The notes under the pieces were generated by a model. The model was not told the DNA's origin. It saw only the letters and a list, made by a program, of their open reading frames with translations, and made no database searches. Positions 46,075 to 58,142 of a DNA stretch of 64,000 nucleotides are shown here, in pieces. Numbering within the stretch: the stretch's first letter is position 1; every line of letters begins with the position of its first letter. The stretch is from Kingdonia uniflora (lineage: Eukaryota; Streptophyta; Magnoliopsida; Ranunculales; Circaeasteraceae), in assembly GCA_014058105.1 (NCBI GenBank), contig JACGCM010001390.1, forward strand, positions 372,001 through 436,000, written 5' to 3'. The translations under genes and the position numbers were made by a program.

Positions 46075-49000
46075 ATGCGTTCCAAACCTATAATTCTCTC
46101 AAGTAGGTTTGTAGTATCTTCAAGTTCGAAGGAAACCTCATCGTCAGAGAGGGAGGATGAGAGCGAAGCCATGGAAGAGACTATAAATAGTATAGAGGGG
46201 ACTGATAAAGTTGAGGAAACCAGTAAGATAAAGAAAGAGATAGATGGTAGATGGTAGAAAAGAGAAAAACAATGCATTTGTTATATACCCAGAGGGAGTA
46301 GATGTAAGAAGAGAATTCTTGAAATATAAGAAAAAATTGCAAGGAGAATGGGGAAGCTACCTGGAGAAGCAAGGTAGCTGGTTTAGGGCCTATGTCCCAG
46401 GATAAGGGGAGGAGGTTGTGTATTTCCAAGTCCCTTGCTTGGAGAAGTGGAAAAAGGAGAGGGATTGGTGATGGTGTTACTCTTTCATACTATAACGGTC
46501 TCGGGCTAGTAGGTCTGAGTGATGGGTTTTTATGTTATTTGAATCAGGTCGTTTATGGCCTTAAGATTCCTTTAACCTTCTTTTAAAAGGAGGTGATGAA
46601 TGAACTACAGTGTTGTCCTGCCCAACAAAATGATAATGTTTATGAGATGATGAGGGTATGCGAAGCACTAAACGAGAAATGGAGAAAGGAAGGGAATGTT
46701 AAACAGTTTAAAGCCAATGATGTGATTAAAATTTATAAATAGAAATATGTCAAAGGTCGAAGTAGTGGTTACCTGTATAGTGATTCATCGAGGCCAAGAA
46801 ATTTTGATTTTGAATCTGCGGGTAGACCATAGAACGATCACCTTGTATGGGTAGGGGGTAACTGTATGCAGGCTCACGATGAACCAGCGCTCGTTCTGAA
46901 CCATAAATATTATAATCCGAGTAAGTAACGTTAATCAATTTTTGACTAACCAGTATCTGTCTTTGAACTATTAACTAATATGATGTTCCCCCTTTTTTTG
47001 TCAGAACCCAATCCTGCATCGACGCCTAACATGACCAGCCTGCCCGACTGCGTTGCTTGAAATCAGGATGAGCTAAAATAGGTACTTGGTGAGTTAGGTA
47101 TTCTTCGGGATAAGAGGGTGCACTCCATAGTCCCCAAAGTTCAGCACGCGTACGAGAAATGAGTTATGGCCGAGGAGAAAGCTCGTTTGACTATTGACGA
47201 TATTCTCAGTCTTCCACCTCCTGTACCTCAAAACACCAAACAGACTACTCGAAGGTCGGGGAAGTCAGCTCGATAGAGTACCTCTGCCACTAGGGTGGCG
47301 GCAACGGAACAAGAAGTCGCAAAAACTTTGCCTGTTGTGAAGGAAAGATAGGAAGTGAGTGCGATTAGTCCTGTTGAAGTGGAGATAAACTTGCTGAAGA
47401 GAAAATGCCATGAGGTTGAGGGTAGCTCTCATACTATCCCTCGTGCTACGGCCAGGATGCCAAAGCTGGAGTAAAAGTACTGTCTTATGGCGAGGACCGA
47501 TCTGAAGAAGCTCGATAAAGAGTGTTAGGAGCATACTTTCGCAGTATGTGTTTGAAATCTTTGATTGTCTTTTATTTGAACTAAGAGCTTTTGTTCTAAA
47601 TATGTGTTTGTGTATACTTTGTACTGACAACTCTCGATGTTACTGAAAGGGGCATAAAAATGTCTTGATAAGCAGGGCAAAAAGTTTGGGGATATTATTT
47701 TGAAGTATGACGCCCAATCTGCTCCTATGAAGGAGCTTAAAGCTGAGCTCGAGCTAACGAAAGACAAGAGAGCTGAAGTTGTTAAGGCGGCTACAGGGAA
47801 ATATAGACTTCCTACGGAGCATGATGACATCATGTCAGAATCACTCAAGGCTCTGAAAGTGGAAATAGGTCACTTTGTCTAATCGTATTATGATTTTGGA
47901 TTAAGTGAAGCTGACGTGGAGCTCGCCCGGACTGGTAAATATGGTGAAATAGTCTTTTCTGCTAAAGTCAAAAGTAAGGTGGTGGCTAATATTGTTGATC
48001 TAGCCAATGCACCTGTTATACCCACTAAGCCAGCTGTAGCTGCTGAGAAGACTTCGGATCCTCCCGATGAGGTTGTCATGAGAAAAATTCTTTAAAAAAT
48101 CGGTAGTACTCTATTTCAAATGATGCAGTTCATTTTAATTTTGATGGGATTGTACTCTGGAAGGTCGTAAATTGTTAAGTTTGATGATAGCTTTTAGTAT
48201 GTTCTTCTTGAATGCTTGTATGGTAATGAGATATTTGTAATTTGTGTAGGAGATAGAACAATTGAGAAAAATGAATTCCGAACTGGAGAGATCGCTGAGT
48301 AGAGCGAGGGATTTTATGGCTCGAATTTAATAAGTACTTAATAAAACTGACTATGAGAGAAGGCGATTTAAATCTAATTCTCTGAGAAAGCATTTAAAGA
48401 GTTATACGACCTCCAGTGTAGATTTGCTAAGATAGAAATAGAAAGGGATAAGGTATTAAGGAAGGAAGAAGAAACAGGGGTATTTGTTTGAAAACCAAAA
48501 AAGTTGACCTGTTTTAATGACCCGAGTAATAGAGTTAGGTGTCAAAGTATGTTGATAGCTTTGATATTGTATTTTGAGGTCGAAGTAGATAGTGAACGGG
48601 ATTTAAAAGAAGCTTATGTAGAACATTTGAAGGAATGAGGTGTAGTACCTGACCCAACTCGAGTTATGTTTTTAGCTCAAGAAGCACGTAATCGTCATAT
48701 AACAAGTGTCATTAATTTCTATGGGGGGGAACTAGCAAGAGTAGAGAACGAATTTATGAAGTTTGTAACGGAATATGGGAAGGATTTTGATATTGAGAAT
48801 GCCACGGCTGAAAATATGTGGTTTACCAAAGAGGAAGGGGAGTTTGTTGATGAAAAACCTATTCATAGGTCGAGGGTATTGTCGTCAGAAGAGGATGAGG
48901 AGGAGGTCGGGAATCTAATACCCCGATCGTGGCGCAAACAGCGTCAGCAGGAGGTGGTGACCTTTACAGCTCCTATAAATATTCAAGTAATGAATAGAAA

Positions 49001-50378
49001 GAGTCTGAGAGATAAAAGATAGTCCTCGCTTATCTCGAAGAAGTGAAGATAGGTTGTACCAGTTATTACGTGTTCTTCATATGTGTTAGGTCTTTGTATA
49101 CTATTTTTGTTTGATGTTAAATGAATTTTGTTCTCTATGATGATAAAGATAACGATGTATTGATATTACTCAGATATCATGTTCTTGATTAATCTTGCTA
49201 ACTGTGATATATAATTTGCTTGTACGAACAAACTATTATAAATGTTAACTGTCATGACAGGGGGAACTGGTTGCTGCTCAAAGTCAATGTGACGAGTTGC
49301 GTGTTCAAAACAAACAATTGAATGATGAACTACGTTCATGTCAGGGGGCACTAAAGAGTGTTATTGATTTAGAAGGAAAAACGAAGGTAAAGATATCACA
49401 GGAATGGAATACAGTCATTCGTTTGTCCGAGAAACTGCAAGACAAAAAGACTGATCTAAACAGGTCGCAAAAGCCCAATTCAAAGTTGTGAACAGCTTCG
49501 AGGAAAGAAGAAAATAATATAAAAGATCTACAATTTTAAGTAAATCTGCTAGAAGCGGAGAGAACTGATGCATGAGCCACCGTTTTAGAGACAAAAGCTC
49601 GTACTCGAAAATACAATGTTTTGTGGGCGATTACAAATATGATGATAAAAAAGATGGATGAGGCTCGTAATAAGCAGAACGAAAATATAAATGAAGCTTG
49701 GAACAAGGTAGCTACTCTAGAGTTTACCATACAGCTGTTGAGGTTAGACATCGTGGAGTATCAATCAGAAAATGTGCAATTGTGTGATACGAACACCAAG
49801 TTAAATGTTGATCTTTTGAAGGTGGAAATAAGTCTTAATGATATTAAGGCAAATAGTGATCATCATGAGGCTGAAGTGGAGGGGTCACTATATTTGATTT
49901 ACCACATGGACGAATTTATGATTGTGTTTGAGACTAGGCATGATGCGATGTTGGCTGAAAAATGAGCTGCGGAACACCATTGCGACTGTTTGGAGGCTTC
50001 ATTGAAGGAAACAAATAGAAAACTTAGTGAATTTGTTCTTTGTGATAGGGTAAAGAGTGAGGTAGGTAATGCGCATGAGAGAGAGATGATAGCAGTGCTC
50101 TTCTTTTTGTATCAGAGTTCAATAGATTAGCGACAGAGAGTAAAACGGTGTATGACGGTTTATTTGCAAAAGGTGTGTAGTACGAAATGAGGTTGATTCG
50201 ATCGGAGTACCTAGATCCCATGGTGGAAAAAATTGGTGCTCTTAAAAAGAGGATGATTAGGGAAGGAAAATAGATTGTCATTGAGAGGATACCAGAGTTT
50301 ATGTGCAAGCGTTTGCATCGGCATGGGGAAAGCTCGAGGGGTGATGATGTAATCGAGAGTTTGAGCGACAGTGACTGA
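46075..50378 (+). pseudogene. Long antisense cargo gene of element D (Transposase_28-like head, coiled-coil tail)
   Basis: The ATG at 46075 (MRSKPII) comes five bases after a CTGCAG that looks like a splice acceptor. An acidic Ser/Glu stretch precedes SYYNGLGLVGLSDGFLCYL, YGLKIPLTFF and CPAQQNDNVYEMMRVCEALN (46475-46665), matching B and C. A basic middle (47010-47480), a helical part (47700-48095) and a long coiled-coil tail (48666-49022, 49297-49491, 49621-49965) follow. The stop at 50376-50378 is preceded by IESLSDSD. One intron is clear (46921-47004); others are likely near 47540-47660, 48095-48250 and 49070-49260. Several stops show decay. It runs convergent to pol and meets it at the repeat array. 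The function is unknown. Confidence 0.65.
46921..47004 (+). other. Intron in the long antisense gene of D
   Basis: The donor is CCGA|GTAAGTAACG and the acceptor CTTTTTTTGTCAG|AACCC; length 84 bases. Joining the exons gives a continuous frame (...KYYNPK then PNPAS). A plant-type intron on this strand shows that the gene is read from the plus strand, opposite to gag-pol. Confidence 0.7.
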
Positions 50379-50519
50379 TGATGGGAAAGATAGTATGAGT
50401 ATAATAGGTATATAACTGCTAAAAAGTAGCATTAGTGATATGTATGTATGTATACTGACCTTTGTATGAACCAATTGTATTATTGTCTTCTTGCTTGGCG
50501 TTTTAGTCATCTGATAAGA

Positions 50520-50925
50520 GGGTGGCTTGGCCGAAGCAATAAACAATTTGAACTATATAGATGATCAGTTTGGCTTAAGCAACAAATGATCTACAATGTA
50601 TAGAGGATCAGTTTGGCTGAAGCAACAAACAATCTGTAATGTATAGAAGAACAGTTTGGCTAAAGCAACAAATGATCTGTAATGTATAATCTATTTGGTC
50701 GAATTGGACTAACCATTAACCAAACTGTAATATAGTAGATGATCAGTTTGGCTAAAACAACAAATGATCGGTAATGTGTAATTTGTTTGTTCAAATTGGA
50801 CGAAACATTAGTCGACCTATAATGTATTAGATGGGTTGGTTGAATTAAGCGAACCAATAAGCGGCCCGTAATGTATTAAAGGTTCAGTTTGGCTAAAGTA
50901 GCAAATGATCAGTAATGTGTAATTT
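50520..50925. repeat. Tandem repeat, about 43 bp unit, element D
   Basis: GATCAGTTTGGC units start at 50563, 50606 and (as GAACAG) 50649. More diverged copies follow to about 50925, some mixed with a second motif (TTGGACTAACCATTAACCAA, TTGGACGAAACATTAGTCGA). It is the same family as 4973-5238 in A, and lies between the end of the antisense gene and the end of pol. Confidence 0.85.
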
Positions 50926-51349
50926 GTATAGAAGTACTTGTGTGATATATTAGAAAAGTACTATAATGTAGGGCAATCAAGCACAAATATTTTATTGGTG
51001 TAAGATTGACGTACAAATGATGTTAGATATAGTACTGTATAAAATAGTAGAAAGTACTCAGATGTATGGGGATCAAATATAAGTATTTCATTGATGTAAG
51101 ATCGACATACAAGATAATAGATTTAGAAAAGTACACTGTGATATAAGTATTATCATTTTAATGGCGAGATCGTAAGAACCAATGCCGCTTTTTCCAATAA
51201 TTATAAAATGACCTTCCCAATTTTTGGCCAGTTCTCCAACATTGACCTTTTTTTGTGTTTGGGAACTTCTCGTAGGACGAGATCTTTGATTTCAAACTCT
51301 CTATGATGAACTCGTTTGTTATAAGATTGGGCTAAGGTTTGGTGGTATC

Positions 51350-52820
51350 TTCCCAAGTTCATGATTGTTCAATCTCTAGTTTCTTCTATCCAGTTCAAGT
51401 TACATGCCAACTGGAATTCATTTTCTTTATCTGTTATGGTATGGTCGCGCAAGGGGTGATGATACTGAGTAGGGATGATTGCTTTTATACCATATGCCAG
51501 GAGGAACGATGTACATCCAGTTGATACCCGAGGAGTTATACGATATGCCCATAAGACATGTGGTAATTCTTTGACCCAATTACCCTTTATCTTTATCAAG
51601 CGCTTTTTGATTCCATCTACAATAGTGCGATTAGTGATTTTTATCTGACAATTTCTTTGTGGGTAATATGGATTGGAAGGAGAGTGAATGATGTTGTACT
51701 GATTAAAGAATTCAATGATTCTGTAGCCAACAAATTGAGGCCCATTATCAATTCTGATGAGACGGGGGCAGCCAAACCAAATGATGATGGTTTCCCATAT
51801 AAATTTAATGACTTCATCTTCTCGTATGCGGCACAGAGGGACTGCTTCCACCCACTTAGTGAAGTAATCCATTGCTACTAAGAGATGTTTCCTTTTGCCC
51901 GGTGCAGTGGGGAATTCTTCTACGAGGTCGAGGGCCCATCTTCTGAATGGCCAAGCCACATTTCTGGAATAGAGTTCCAAGGCTAGAGCTTAAATTTGGG
52001 GGCCATGTCGTTGGCAGGCATCAAACTTGCTTGCAAGTTCATTGGCTTGAGCTTTCATTTTAGGCCAAAAGACTCATTGGGTAAGAGCACGATTGGCTAG
52101 ATATCGTCTTACGGCGTGGGAACCACAAGTACCTTTGTGGAGTTTGTGTAGGAAATTTTGAGCTTCTTTGTTGGATAAGTACTTGAAATATGGTCCCATG
52201 ATCGAAATTTTATAAGGGAGACCATTGTTCACGATGTATCGTTTAGCATTATCAAGTACGCGCCGTCTTTCAGTAGGATCTTTAGGGAGTTTTCCACCAA
52301 ATTTGTTATGAGGTCAAATATATGTGAGAAAAAGTCATCTCTAATCGTCGTCTTCCTCTTCAATGCCCCCAGTATTAATAGAATTAGAGCTTATGATGTT
52401 AATGCTGGGGGTGGATAATATTTCAATCTTGTGATATCGAGTTTTTGCGCCGATGACTCCTGTTAGATATGCGAGAAAATCAGAATGTATATTCTCTCCG
52501 CGTGGTAGATGTTCAATAGTAATCTTCTTGAACCTACGCATTCTCTCGGCTACTTCTGCTGCGTAATTAATCATCTTTTTATTTTTTTAGAATTTTTCTA
52601 TGTAATGGTTCATAATGAGTAGAGAGTCCGTGTACACAGCTAACTCGGAGACTCCAATTTTGAGAGCCATATCTAGACCATGAATCAATGCCTCATACTC
52701 AGCCTAATTATTGGTAGCTTCAAAATTAAGTCTAATTACTTTCTCGATCATGTCATTGGAAGGTGTGATAAGCATAATTTTGATGCCTGATCCTGCAGGT
52801 CTGGAAGATCCATCAGTTAA
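51350..52820 (-). pseudogene. Element D pol, 3' part: archaeal-type RNase H and integrase
   Basis: The second RNase H starts near 52810 (LTDGSSRPAGSGI-like) and includes the frame 52341-52574. The integrase zinc part begins near 52190. Its catalytic core sits in a 203-codon open frame (51369-51980), the longest open stretch in the window. Asp in WALDLVEE and Asp in IRIDNGPQF are present. The third acid is lost: NGQAEITN reads NCQIKITN, with Glu to Lys and Gly to Cys changes. So an apparently open integrase is catalytically dead. The C-terminal tail runs on towards 51170. Confidence 0.87.
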
Positions 52821-52989
52821 AAGATGTCATCCCTTTTGAGTTATCCAGTCTGACTTTTCTTTAAACTATTCTTTATTAATTTCTATACTATCTTCTTCCT
52901 AGTCAGGATCTTCTACTGGGAAGTCTGTGAGAAAATCTGCTACTACTTGACCTTTTTCAAAATGACGTGGTTCGAACGGATGTCATGTT

Positions 52990-54860
52990 CGCTAAGAATT
53001 ATCAACCATTGTTGTATTCGTCTATATTTTTTGCGTTTGAATAAGAAATATCGTAAAGGATAATTTGTCATTACCTGAACTAAGTGGGCTTGAAAATATT
53101 ATTTCAACTTCTACGACGTGTACACGAGGGCTAAGAGCAGTTTCTCAATCTTGGTATACCAGGATTTAACTGGAGTGAGAGTTTTACTGATAAGTAGGCA
53201 GGTTTCTTCGTCTTTTCATCAAGTTGAATTAGAATAGAACTTAATGATTTTTCGGTAACTGCCAGATAGATGGTGAGTTCTCCTTCTGAAGGCGTACTCA
53301 TAATTGGTGGTTTACCCAAATAGCGTTTGAGTTCTTGAAATGCTGCTTCACATTCTGTTGTCCACTCTATCTCAAGATCCTTCAAGCAATGGATTGAATA
53401 ACCATCGACATCGATCTGAAGACTTTGAGACAAAACAATTTATTACAGCAATCTTGCATACTAACTTCTATGCGTCTTTATTTATTTTTGGAAAATGCAT
53501 AGATAACAGTGCATGAATACGATCTAAATCAGCTTTTATTCCTCTCTTGCTAATCAAAAGTCCTAAGAATTTGCCTGAATGAACCCCGAACTGACATTTG
53601 TCATGATTGAGTCATATCTTGTAGAAATGGAAGATTTTGAAAGTTGTGTGTAAATCTGCGATGTGGTTCTCCTTTATAAGATTTTTACACAACATATCAT
53701 CAGTATAGACTTCCATCATTTTTCTGAGGTAATCTTTGAACATTTGTATCATCAATCTTTGATAAGTAGCTCCAACATTCTTGTGACCAAAAGGCATAAC
53801 TTTATAGTAGTACAAGCCATGCTCTGTAATGAAAGTTATTTTCTCTTGATCGTCGGCTAACAGAGGAATCTGATTGCACCCTAATGCTGAATCCATCATG
53901 GATAAAAGTTTATGTCCCGCAGTAGAATCGAGCATATGGTTTATAATAGGAAGTGGAAAACTAACCTTTGGACTATGTTTGTTGAGGTCTGTAAAATCTA
54001 CGCACACTCTGATCTTGTCATTCTTCTTTGGGACTGCTACAATATTCGAGATCCTTTCAGGGTAATTGGCTTTTCGGATAAAGCCAACTTCGATGTGTTT
54101 ATCGATCTCTTTATTGACTTCTTCTCGGAGTCTTGGTGTTTAAGTCCTCTACTTTAGTTTGACTGCTTCAGCTTTTTCTTTCAAATTGAGCTTGTGGCAG
54201 GCTAAATTGGGATTAATGCCCGATATTTTGAGAAAATTCCATGCGAAGACATTGCTGTTATCTTTAAGGAACTAGATAAGAGTATCTCATTCTGCAATGG
54301 GCAGAAGAGTGCCAATGCATGTTCCTTGCTTGTCCTTACTGATTTTGATGCATTCTGTGATTTCTGTACTTGGCAGCTGGCTTTCTGTAGAGTTTATTGT
54401 AATTTTTTTTTGTAATGTTTCTTGTTATTTTCTATAATTATTATGCAAGCTATGGCTGAGAGGGCTCTGGTTCAATGGCAATAGAGCTTTTGTACGTTCG
54501 GGCTAGCTTCCGGATTCTTTTGATTTCGTAAATGCTACCCTCCCATTCAAAGCGCAGCACCAAATAATAGGTCAACGAAATAGCTCGCATATTGTGTAAC
54601 CAACAACGTCCCATTATACCCAAATAATAGGATTTTGTATTAATAATATAAAAGAAAACGTCAACTGTTGTAGGTTCTGCCGTAATAAGAAGTATTTTCT
54701 CTCCCACATGTTCATCTCTAGAACAATTAAACCCACAGATGTCAATGTCACTGGGTTACACCTTATCGGCTAGTCCCATCTGATCAATCGTGCTTTGAAT
54801 AGTAGTTCAATACTACTACCAGTATCTATCAACATTGTATGTAGTACAACATTTCTCATT
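52990..54860 (-). pseudogene. Element D pol, 5' part: protease, reverse transcriptase, RNase H
   Basis: The protease active site IDTGSS is encoded at 54812-54829 and is intact, with the WLHNMRA flap region in the frame 54450-54707. Reverse transcriptase is largely open from 54007 to 53612: CVDFTDLNKHSPK, MDSALGCNQ (normally SGYNQ), MPFGHKNVGATYQ and the catalytic YTDDM near 53703-53717 (normally YVDDM; both Asp kept). RNase H lies in 53131-53433 and beyond (ELTIYLAVTEKSLS). Stops and one frameshift remain. Confidence 0.87.
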
Positions 54861-54959
54861 TTTGGCATGATTACCAAAACATCATGGTAAGGAAAGTTAA
54901 CATGGCGAACATCGCAATTATCGAAAGAAATCCCTGTGTTTTGGGAACTAGATACGGGA

Positions 54960-56538
54960 AGTAAGTGAGCTTATTTATCATTCATGGATAGGTTGTGATA
55001 TTGGCCGACTCGACGTCTTTTGCTACTAGTTGATTGGTTGATAGTCTGAGTCTCAATGAAGTGACTGAGATGGATATGGTACAAATGCTTCTCCCCTTCT
55101 AGTTCTTCGACCCGCACGGCTTTTGTTAGAAGTCTATAACTCCCATTCTTGTAATTCTCCACGTCCAAAATAAATTCTTGCATTCGTCCATCCACAAAAA
55201 TGTATTCCAACAGTCATTGTAAGATAAAGCAGTGTTCCATCTCATGATGTCGGACCATGTGGTGAATGCAATAAGGTTTGTTCTCAATGGGCAAGAAATA
55301 TTGTGCATTACGAAAAAACTTATCCTTCTGAAGTATAGGATAAATGATGGCTATGGTTATATTCATCTTGGGAAGACAGGGTTTTGGGAAGTTACTACCC
55401 TTCCGAGGTCGTTCATCATTAGACTTTGTTCGCTTCATGTCTCCTCCTTGATCAGTAGCACGGTTGAAATCTTGGCATACAGATTGATCACTAGCTGTCA
55501 ATATCGATTTTTAAGTTTTCTGTCTGTCGGACACCATTCTTTCGAGATTGATATATCCGTTAACTTTTTTGATCATGTCCTCTAAAGTTGTAGGTTTGTT
55601 TAGGATGAGGTACTCCTTCGCTCTTCCATCGACGAGTAAAGCATTGATGAAAGCCAAAATAGTAATCTTCTGATCGAACCGATCTACTTTTCAAGCTAAC
55701 TCTAGGAACTTCTCAGTGAACGTCTCGAGCTTCTCCCCTGACATTTACTTAAGGCTAAAAAGAGAATGCAGATTCTCCTCTTTGTTTCTATTGTGCGAGT
55801 AATTCTCGTCAGAAATAATCGACATAGAATATGATTAGATGTTAAATATAAGACTAAAGCATCCTAGATCTCTTGAACGTGCTTTACTGGATTAGTCCCT
55901 TTATATTCTCAAATCTTCAGAGTATGGAACCCGGTTGGGATTTCGCCATCCTGTAGCTCCTGTGCGATTGAGCTATTTTGTAATTTTTTATGGATTCCTT
56001 TTGTATTATGAGTCTGAGCTTCGAGCAATTCTTTGATCCACTTTTCAACATGTTCCTGAGTAATATATTATCGAGCTGTAGTGGTTGGGCGTGTGATGAG
56101 TCCTTCTCAAGGATTGTAGTCGCCACTCTCTTTACTTAGACGATCTTTTGCTGGAACTCAAACTCTTCAAGGTGGATTCTCAGTTTGTCGGACTCCTTCA
56201 AGGCCGCCATCTACTTCTTGTTAGACCTCCTAGATCGGGATAGGTTTCATTTCTCGCTGATGATGGTTGGATCGAAGTGAGCCTCCTGAGTTATTACTTT
56301 TTTGTGGAGGGCTTCTGTCATGAACAAAAATTTGTGAGCCTTCAAGTTGCGGGCCTTTATTCTTTTGGGCGGTAATTTGCTGACCCTGCAGAACTTTCAA
56401 CGTATCTTATACACTCACTAGTTATTGCTCCAGAGTGGCACGCCTTTCTGTCTCAAAGTTCAGATTAGCCCCCAGCTCTGCTAGAGCAACATTTTCTACT
56501 ACTGGAGTAACCGGTGTGATCTGATCTGGAAGTGCCAT
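54960..56538 (-). pseudogene. Element D gag
   Basis: It starts at an ATG at 56536-56538 (MALPDQITPVTPVVENVAL), 53 bases inside the primer-binding site. The N-terminal half has a coiled coil (NFETERRATLEQ, then a stop). The core lies around 55800-55700 but is partly deleted around 55805-55810, compared with A. The C-terminal frames 55214-55501 and 54971-55210 have KPYCIHHMVRHHEMEHC and the MEYIFVDGRMQEFILD block. The layout matches gag of A. Stops are frequent. Confidence 0.8.
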
Positions 56539-56590
56539 CCTGAGAAATGATAATCAACAGTTTTTGAGACAATAAGTTTAAGAACTTTGT

Positions 56591-56607
56591 TTCCACAGAC
56601 AGCGCCA
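56591..56607 (-). promoter_or_regulatory. Primer-binding site of element D
   Basis: Minus strand TGGCGCTGTCTGTGGAA, two bases inside the LTR end. It is the closest of the four sites to the TGGCGCC core. Confidence 0.78.
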
Positions 56608-56609
56608 AA

Positions 56610-57341
56610 TATAATAGCCTAATTCTAGGATTTGGACTTAGCCTTTACACAAGATGTGTTTAGAGCGCCCAAGAACAATAAGTAATAACTAACAAGATGA
56701 TTTACCATGGAAAACCTTTGAATAGGTTAAAAACCATGACCTTTATTGAGGATTTTGGGAAAAAAATTTGATATTATTGAGATTGCTAGCTTATTACAAT
56801 GAGTGTTCTGAGTATATGGAATGTTTAGAGTGGTAATTCCTCTGTCCCCTCATCTGGAATTCTCTGGTCCTATTTATAGGTCTTATATTATGACCGTTTG
56901 ATGACCATTAAAATTCTTGATGATGGACGTTACAAAATATATGTTAGATACTCTTAAACCAGATTATTTAACGGACTGATTCTGCTTGTCTTGTAACGGC
57001 TATATTGATGATGTTGTGCCTGTTGACTCAAACTGTTGAGGTAGAGGTCAAATATTGAATACTAAATGCATCCTTATTAGTACTTTGTGTATGTTGAAGA
57101 GTTCGAGGATGAAGCACGAGTCCGAGTTACAAAATAAGCTATTACAAGATGGCTCTCAACCAAGAGCACGAGTAGTATCATGAGCGAGTGACGTTGGTTG
57201 AGAAACTTGTGTTATTCTTTATGTTACTGTCTTGATTCTGATCGTGCTACAAATGTGCTACGTGCTATGTTGATGAGGTCAAAAGTTTGTATGCAGTTCA
57301 AAGATGAAGCATGAGCCTGAGATGCGGAATAAGCTACTACA
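56610..57341 (-). repeat. Element D 5' LTR (732 bp)
   Basis: On the minus strand it begins TGTAGTAGCTTATTCCGC and ends GGCTATTATA, so the end is TA rather than CA. A minus-strand TATAAATA is at 56871-56878. The inner, A-like LTR ends at 57146. The outer 57147-57341 is the added part, with a vestigial GGTTGAGAGCCATCT tract directly before the inner TGTAATAG. Confidence 0.93.
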
Positions 57342-57346
57342 ATAAG

Positions 57347-58128
57347 CAATAGGGAATCAAAAGTATAGTGACAAACATTTTTAACCCTGCGAGAAACCAT
57401 TCCCAGGAGAAAACCCCACAGGTCAATGTCGAATCGCTCGACTGCTAAAAATCTACTATTAAAACAAAATCACAATAATTCAATTACTTACAGACTCGTT
57501 ATGTACATCCCGTGGTTACCTCTCTTCTAATTGAACTCCTAGCAATCAATTTCTCGTTCTCGCAGTGCTTCGCTTCGATCTCCCATCAAAGTCTCCAAGC
57601 TTCAAACTCACAAGTTTTTCAATTTTAAGATTAGGTTTTCTAAATCTTTGATTAATTCAATTTAAGTTTTACTTTGTATTGAATCGCTCATTGAAATCTT
57701 TCTTCTCTCTAAAATTTCAAGCCCTATAAAAGTTTGTTTTGGAAGTGGTAAAGAACAAAAATAAGAAATGATGTCTTTAATAAAAAAAATAGAAAACCCA
57801 AACTCTGTTCGAACATAGAAGTTTTATTCAAGCAAAACCAAAGATCCTATTCAAAGAAACAGTGGTCTAAGTAAAATGTTCGAACATAGAAAAAGTGTGT
57901 TCGAACAGAAGCCTATTTTCTTCAAAAAGCATAATTATTTTTTTAACCTTTTATAAAATACTAATGGCTTGAGTTTTTAGAGTGAAGTGGTACAAAGCCA
58001 CGTACCTGTTTAGTGTTTGTCCAGCAGTAATCGTTCCACGTACACTCTTTGACGACGAATAACCATGAGGTAGTGCTGACACCCATTTTAGACACGCAAT
58101 GAAACAAACTCCAAATATGGATGCTTCA
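57347..58128 (-). repeat. Element E 3' LTR, right fragment
   Basis: It resumes with CAATAGGGAATCAAAA after the ATAAG duplication (57342-57346) and ends ATGGATGCTTCA. With 43097-43216 it makes a 902-bp LTR that matches 62322-63236. Confidence 0.9.
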
Positions 58129-58142
58129 ATCTCCCACTTTGG
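58129..58142 (-). promoter_or_regulatory. Polypurine tract of element E
   Basis: Minus strand CCAAAGTGGGAGAT directly before the LTR start TGAAGCATCC. AAGTGGGAGATTG is a usual tract for plant copia elements. Confidence 0.75.

Larger units (their letters stand above)
43217..57341 (-). mobile_element. Element D: complete Tat-type Ty3/gypsy element nested in E
   Basis: A 14.1 kb element in minus orientation, with LTRs 56610-57341 (5') and 43217-43945 (3') and the perfect duplication ATAAG. Minus strand: gag, protease, reverse transcriptase, RNase H, archaeal RNase H, integrase. Plus strand: two cargo genes (44684-44956 and 46075-50378) that run convergent to pol, with a tandem-repeat array between. 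It is the most complete copy of the A/D family. The LTR is 195 bp longer than that of A, by an unusual duplication. Confidence 0.95.

Noticed and set aside
47265..47848. Two overlapping minus-strand frames of 107 and 121 codons
   Set aside because: They are shadows of the plus-strand cargo gene of D, whose frame has homologues in B.
55232..55585. Plus-strand 117-codon frame
   Set aside because: It lies opposite the gag C-terminal frames of D and shares no motif with known proteins.
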